Assembly (NCBI GenBank): GCA_948474755.1
Contig: CAOLHI010001298.1
Span: 1-64,000, forward strand
Direction of reading: 5' to 3'
From: Ctenosaura bakeri
Lineage: Eukaryota; Chordata; Lepidosauria; Squamata; Iguanidae
DNA length: 64,000 nt
Part shown: positions 48,201-54,200 of the stretch, in pieces
How the letters are laid out: every line of letters begins with the position of its first letter
Numbering within the stretch: the first letter of the stretch is position 1
Made by a program: the position numbers and the translations under genes
The notes under the pieces: generated by a model
The model's input: the letters and a program-made list of their open reading frames with translations, nothing else
What the model was told of the DNA's origin: nothing
Database searches by the model: none

Positions 48201-51200
48201 GCCACAAAACTTACCCTTGACTTAAACATGTGGTTAGCTGTGCATGATTATACACAGCTGTAATATATGTAAATGGAATAGACTCTCAACCATTCCTTCT
48301 ACTTAGACAAACTCAACAAGCTGCCTAGTTTCCCCCATTTTGTTTGCCTCAGAGAAATTAATAAGAAAAAACTCACAAGTAGAAGGTACAAAACTTAAAA
48401 ATTCCAAACATAAGATAAATTTATTTGCACTTCCAGTTTAACATTTGGAGAAAGATAGTGGGATAACTATATTGCTTCAAATCCAGGGGGATGTCAAGTG
48501 TGGTCATTGACTACATTTGTGAAAAATGGCATACCTAATCTTACAGTATCACAAGGAGCAAGTCATTGTCCCCAGATCCTAAGAGCCTTCCATTCTAATA
48601 TGCATCCTGGTTAACAAGAAAGAGTAGTGTTAATATTTTTATTGGTAAACAGCTTAAATGTCATGAAAGTTGAAAATCACCTGTGGAATTCTTCAGTATC
48701 CATTTTCTGTTTCCCCTCCCCCCCACCAGGTGTGTGGGAGTCCAGATATCCCTCTTCACCTTCTGAAATCTGTGGCGACCTATAAAGGGATTGAGCCTAC
48801 AGCTTCTCTTATACAGTGGTTCTGGGAAGTAATGGAATCCTTCTCCAACACAGAACGTTCTCTTTTTCTACGCTTCGTATGGGGCAGGACCAGGCTTCCT
48901 AGAACAATTGCAGATTTCAGAGGCAGGGACTTTGTTATCCAGGTAAGAACTGAAGAGCTGCAGGATAACAGTAAGTCATGACTACTTGGAATTAATTTCC
49001 AGTAACAATACTGTGTGATGTAATAATATTGTGGTGTTCTTCGTGGTCTCTATGCCTCACACAATGGGATCTTCGCACATGAACAGTTGCAGTTTCAGAA
49101 AGTTCCAGAGCAGCTTGGCAGGAACCCCTTCCTCTATTCGGTACTGAGCATGCTCAGTCCTGCCAAGCTAGCGGCTCCTCCTCAGTTTCTTTTTGTCCGC
49201 CGACTGGTTAGCAGCTCGGAAGGCTTCCTCTGCTGAGCAGCACTCTTTCTTCTTTGACTATATTTCAAAACAAGAGTTCTTAGAGAACCTCTTCTTCATT
49301 TCTTATGTCTTCTGCACTCTTCAAACTTTGCATATCTTGCAGCCGCCAGGTTTTGCTTTCCGATGCTCATTTGGAGTGTTTGTTTTGCTTCAGAGAGGGT
49401 CATAATATACAGGCCTCTTCTATTTGCAAGGAATTTACCTCACAAACTTTGAAGAATAGGGCTTCCCACTTGAAGTCTTATTGTTGGGAGCAGGCTCTTC
49501 GTTTGAAAGATCAAGCTGTCAAGAAATTGGTACATATATGCATATGTGGTGGAATTGCAATAAGATAATGGAGTTTTGGCAAAAGGTTTTTAAAGAGATA
49601 AAAGAGATTATAGGAGCAGATATACCACTATGTCCAAATATTGCATTGTTATCTATATATGATAAGGTTGAGTGTACTCAAGTAAAGAAAGAATTAATAA
49701 CAAATTTGTTAACTGCAGCGAGATTAATAATAGCAAAAAAATGGAAAGCAAATGAAAAATTTCAAATAGAGGAATGGTATAACGAAGTGTGGAAAATCGC
49801 AATTAATGATAAACTAACATGTAGAATTAGGTTTATGAAAGGTTTGGTTAAAGGGAATGATTTTGAAGAAATTTGGAAAATATTTTTGGATAAAGTTCTG
49901 AAAAGAGATAGTAATACTACCCTGTCAAAAGAAGAATGGCAATTTTGGAAAGTGGATTAAATAAAAAGTTGGCTCTGGGGGGTGGGTATTTTTTAGTTTT
50001 AGTTTTGTTTTTCTTTTATGTTGTATATTTTGTAATTCTTAGTAGGTGTGTGTGTTAAACTTGTGATTTATAGATTTAAAAGGATAAGTGATGTCAATGT
50101 TTTTTTAAAAAAAAAAGTTAAAAGAATTAACAATAGAAATAGATTAAAGGGGATGTGAAAAATATTGAATTAAATGTGAAATTATAATAGTTGAACAGAT
50201 TTATAAATTTAAGGGTAAAGGTGTAAAATAACAATGAAAGTTAGTATTGCTTAAGAGAAGAGAAAAAAAAGAAAAAGAAAAAAAATTATTTTTTTTTAAT
50301 TCACTATTATGTATATCACATGGTGTTTAATTTTTTTTTCTTGTTTTGTATTTGTGATTTAGTTATATAATTAATAAAAATTTAAAAAAAATAAAAAAAA
50401 ATAATGAAAGATCAAGCTGCCTCCAACACAGTGCTATTCACCGCTTTGGCATTGATCCTTCCAGCTAGAGGTTCCCCAGTGTCGAAATCCCCGTCTCTCG
50501 ACGACTTTGGTAGTGAAATCCACCTCGGTACTGACACTTTTGATATTGACATTGGCTTCCCCTCCACTCATTGCCTCTCTTCCGAGGATTCTGAAACTCC
50601 CTAAGATGCTGGTGATACCTCTGTCTTCCAGCTCTGGAGATACCACCTCCACCTCCTCTACTTCTCAGGTTCCCTTGACCCAAAAACCTTGGTCTGTTCC
50701 TACTCCAGCTGAGAGGAAACAGGTCTCTTCACGCCATTCCTTGGTGGCTCCTAAGAAAAAGAAGAAGAAGGAAAAATATTGTTCTCCTTCATCCATTGCT
50801 CGCCCATTGACTACCCAGGCGGCCTCTCCCGGGCTCCTACCCACTTCCCTGCTGACTCAGACTCAACCTCAGTCAGCCACCTTGGAGGAGAGGCAAGCCC
50901 TATTCTTTCTTCAGCTCCAGAGTCCTTTCAGCAGCCGGTACTGCCCTCAGCGGTACTGACAGATCCTACTTTGGAACAGGAATGCTGAGCCTCTCCAGCC
51001 ATTTCTCCCCCCTTAACAGGGGATCAACCTGGTCAAGGGCATACGCACCCTTTGCCTCATCTGGCTACGGCCGCTCGCCATCCAGACATGGATCGCCCAC
51101 GTACTCTGGATGTCACCTGGGCTATCTCTCAAGACTATCCTAGTGTGGCCCGTTCTCTGAGTCACAGGGACCATGGCAGGTCTCACCACCGCGACCATTA

Positions 51201-54200
51201 TCACTGCACTATGTATGACTTTCCTCCTGCCAGGGAGGATTCACTGTTTTCCTCCACCTCCTATATAGCTCATTATGGAGGGAACAGCCAGGTTCCTACT
51301 ATTCCTACTCGCCAGTGTACTGTGATCGCTATCATCCTGACGTTTGTTGTTGGTCTCACAGTCCTCGCCGTTCTAGGTCGCCATCGCATTCTCCCTCTCA
51401 GCCACACTACTACCACCGATCTTGGTACCGTTCTTCCTGGTCCCGTTCTCGATCCCATTCTGGCTACTACGGATGTTCTCCATCACCTCAATCTCACTGC
51501 AGGTCTCGAGATCGTACTTCTCAATCGTACGCCATCTCTCCACCACCACCTGCGACAGCCGTGGTCTCTCAGCCTCCGCCGGAGGAACTGTTGGCTTCTG
51601 CGCCTCCACCCGCTTTGACTTTGTCGCTACCAATGCAGTCGTTAGTGGCCCCGATACCAGCCATTCTCCCGATCTCATCAATTCCAACTTCACTACCAGC
51701 CTTGGTACCAGCCTCAGTACCGACACCATCCTCTGCACATTCAGCTACTTGGGAACCTTGTCCACCTCCAACTTCTCCATTGTCCGGATCTTATGCTTCC
51801 GACGACAACTCTTCTGACTCCACTCTTCCATCACATGATTCTCCTCCACTTACCTTTGGAGAACCAACTCCAAATACAGCACCTGAGGATGTCAAACAAA
51901 TCTATGATACCCTCATCAGGATGGTAAGTGCCTTAGGCCTCGATATATCTGGACCTCCTCCTGCCATCCAGTGTTTCATTATGTTGATCCCCATCCTGCC
52001 ATAATGCACCTATTCCCTTCTTACCGGCTCTGCAGGAAGTTATTAAGCACCCTTGGTCCCAACCGGCTTCCTTTCAACCCATTCCTCGTTGCCTGGAGCA
52101 TCTTTACTGCACACAACACAAGGACGTGGAATTCCTCTTCAATCATCCCGCTCCCAACTCCGTCTTTGTTGAGTCCTCTCAGACTAAAGAAGGTAAAAAA
52201 GCCCACACAACCCCTCCCAATCGCAGGGGACATTTTTGGTCATCACTTCTACTCTGCTTCTTCTCTGATCGCCAGGGTGTCAAATAATCAGGCCTGCCTA
52301 GCGGCGTACCAGCGAAACTTCTGGGACAGACTGCTTCCCCTAATCTGTCACCTTCCTGATGACCACCAGGTCACGGCTCTCCAATTCTGCAATGAATTAG
52401 TAGCCCTTACCAATCCTCCTGACATGCCGTGGAGGGCTCGGTGCAGGTCATGGTAGGCGCAATTGCCCTCCATTGCTTTGCGTGGCTCCGTTCCGCCGGC
52501 TTGACAGAAGAGGATCATAAGAGAATTGAAGACCTCCCCTTCGACGGCCAAGGTCTCTTCCATGCTACTATGGATAATACCATGGACGACCTCATGAAGG
52601 CTCGTCTCACTGCAAAGAAGATGGGACTTCACTCTTGATCCCAGACTAGAAGGCCCCACTCATTCCGTTCATCATGGAGATGCACTTCTTAGTCTTAGAG
52701 ATCTAGGTCTCCATGCCGGTCCTCACATCAGTCATCTGCTCTAGCCCCTTCATCTCATCGCTCCTTCAGACAGTGTCAAGCTTCTTCTAAGAAGTCTTCT
52801 TCCACTGCGAAATCTAGATTTTGACTCCTTTCACAGGTCACCACCTCTGCCAACCTTTCATCTTTTGGGCTGCCTGTCTGCCAAGGCCCTAGACCTTTCC
52901 CGCCACTTCAACACCTGATGCACCTGATGGTACTAGCCATTGTCCGTCTCGGTTATGCCATCGAATTTGCAAATACTCCTCCCATTGGTGTCTTCTATTC
53001 CACATCTTCCAGTCCCATCCTCCTCGAGGAGATAGATGTACTCCTTCACAAAGGGGTCATGGAGAAATTGCCCCCTTCTGCCAAGCACACTGGTTTCTTC
53101 TCCTGGTACTTTACCATTCTGAAGAGGGCCGGCAGTCTCCGAGCCATTTTACACCTCCAGGTGGTCAACTCCTTCATCCCACCCTGAAAATTCAGGATGG
53201 TTACAGTGGCCTCCATCATCCCTCTCCCCAAATGATGGGATTGGTTTGTGTCCATAGATCTATAAGACACGTACTTCAATATTGCTGTTCGCCCACAACA
53301 CAGGAAATACCTCTGCTTCGCGATCGAGGACATGTGTTACCAGTACAGGGTACTTCCCTTCAGCCTATCCACAGCTCCCAGGGTTTTCACCAAGTTCCTG
53401 GCCGCTGTGGTGTTTTTCCTCCATACGAAGCATGTGATGGTGTACCCCTACCTTGATGATTGGCTCATGGTGGCACCCTGCAGACAAAAACTGTACAAAG
53501 ACATTCATCTCACCCTTTCTTTGCTGTCTGATCTCGACCTCAAGATCAACCCCAAGAAATCTCACTTGGAACCTACTCGCACCCTCAACTTCATCGGGGC
53601 TACCTTGGACTCCATTTCTGCAATGGTGTTCCTTCCAGTAAAATGTATGAGTGTCCTCTGCTGATGCATCTCCACAATCCTTCACAATCCCTCTGCCTCC
53701 GCTCACCAAATCCAACAGCTCCTCAGTTACATGACGGCCATGATCTCTGTCACTTACCTGTCTTGTTTGTGCCCGCCCTCTGTGACACTGGTTTGTCAAA
53801 TATTTCAATCCCCTTCTCAACGGCCAGTATCGGAGGTTTCACATCCCATGCCCAGTCAAGGACTCTCTGTTGGTGGCTATTGCCCTACTATCTACTCTCT
53901 GGAATGCCATTCATTGAACCCCGTCTGTCCATCCCTATCACCACTGGCACATCTCTCCTGGGCTGGGGAGGCCACTGCAACCAGCTCTCAGTCCAGGATC
54001 ACTGGACCGGACCAGAGAAATATTTACACGTCAGTACCCTGGAGCTTCTAGCAATCTTCAAAGCTCGCTGGGGCTTTCAGAAACTCCTTCTTGGGTGAAC
54101 AGTACAGGTGTTATCCAACAACACTACAGCTGTCTGCTATATAAACTGTCAGGGCAGCACTCACTTGTCCCTACTCCTCCACCTTGCATTACAGATTTGG

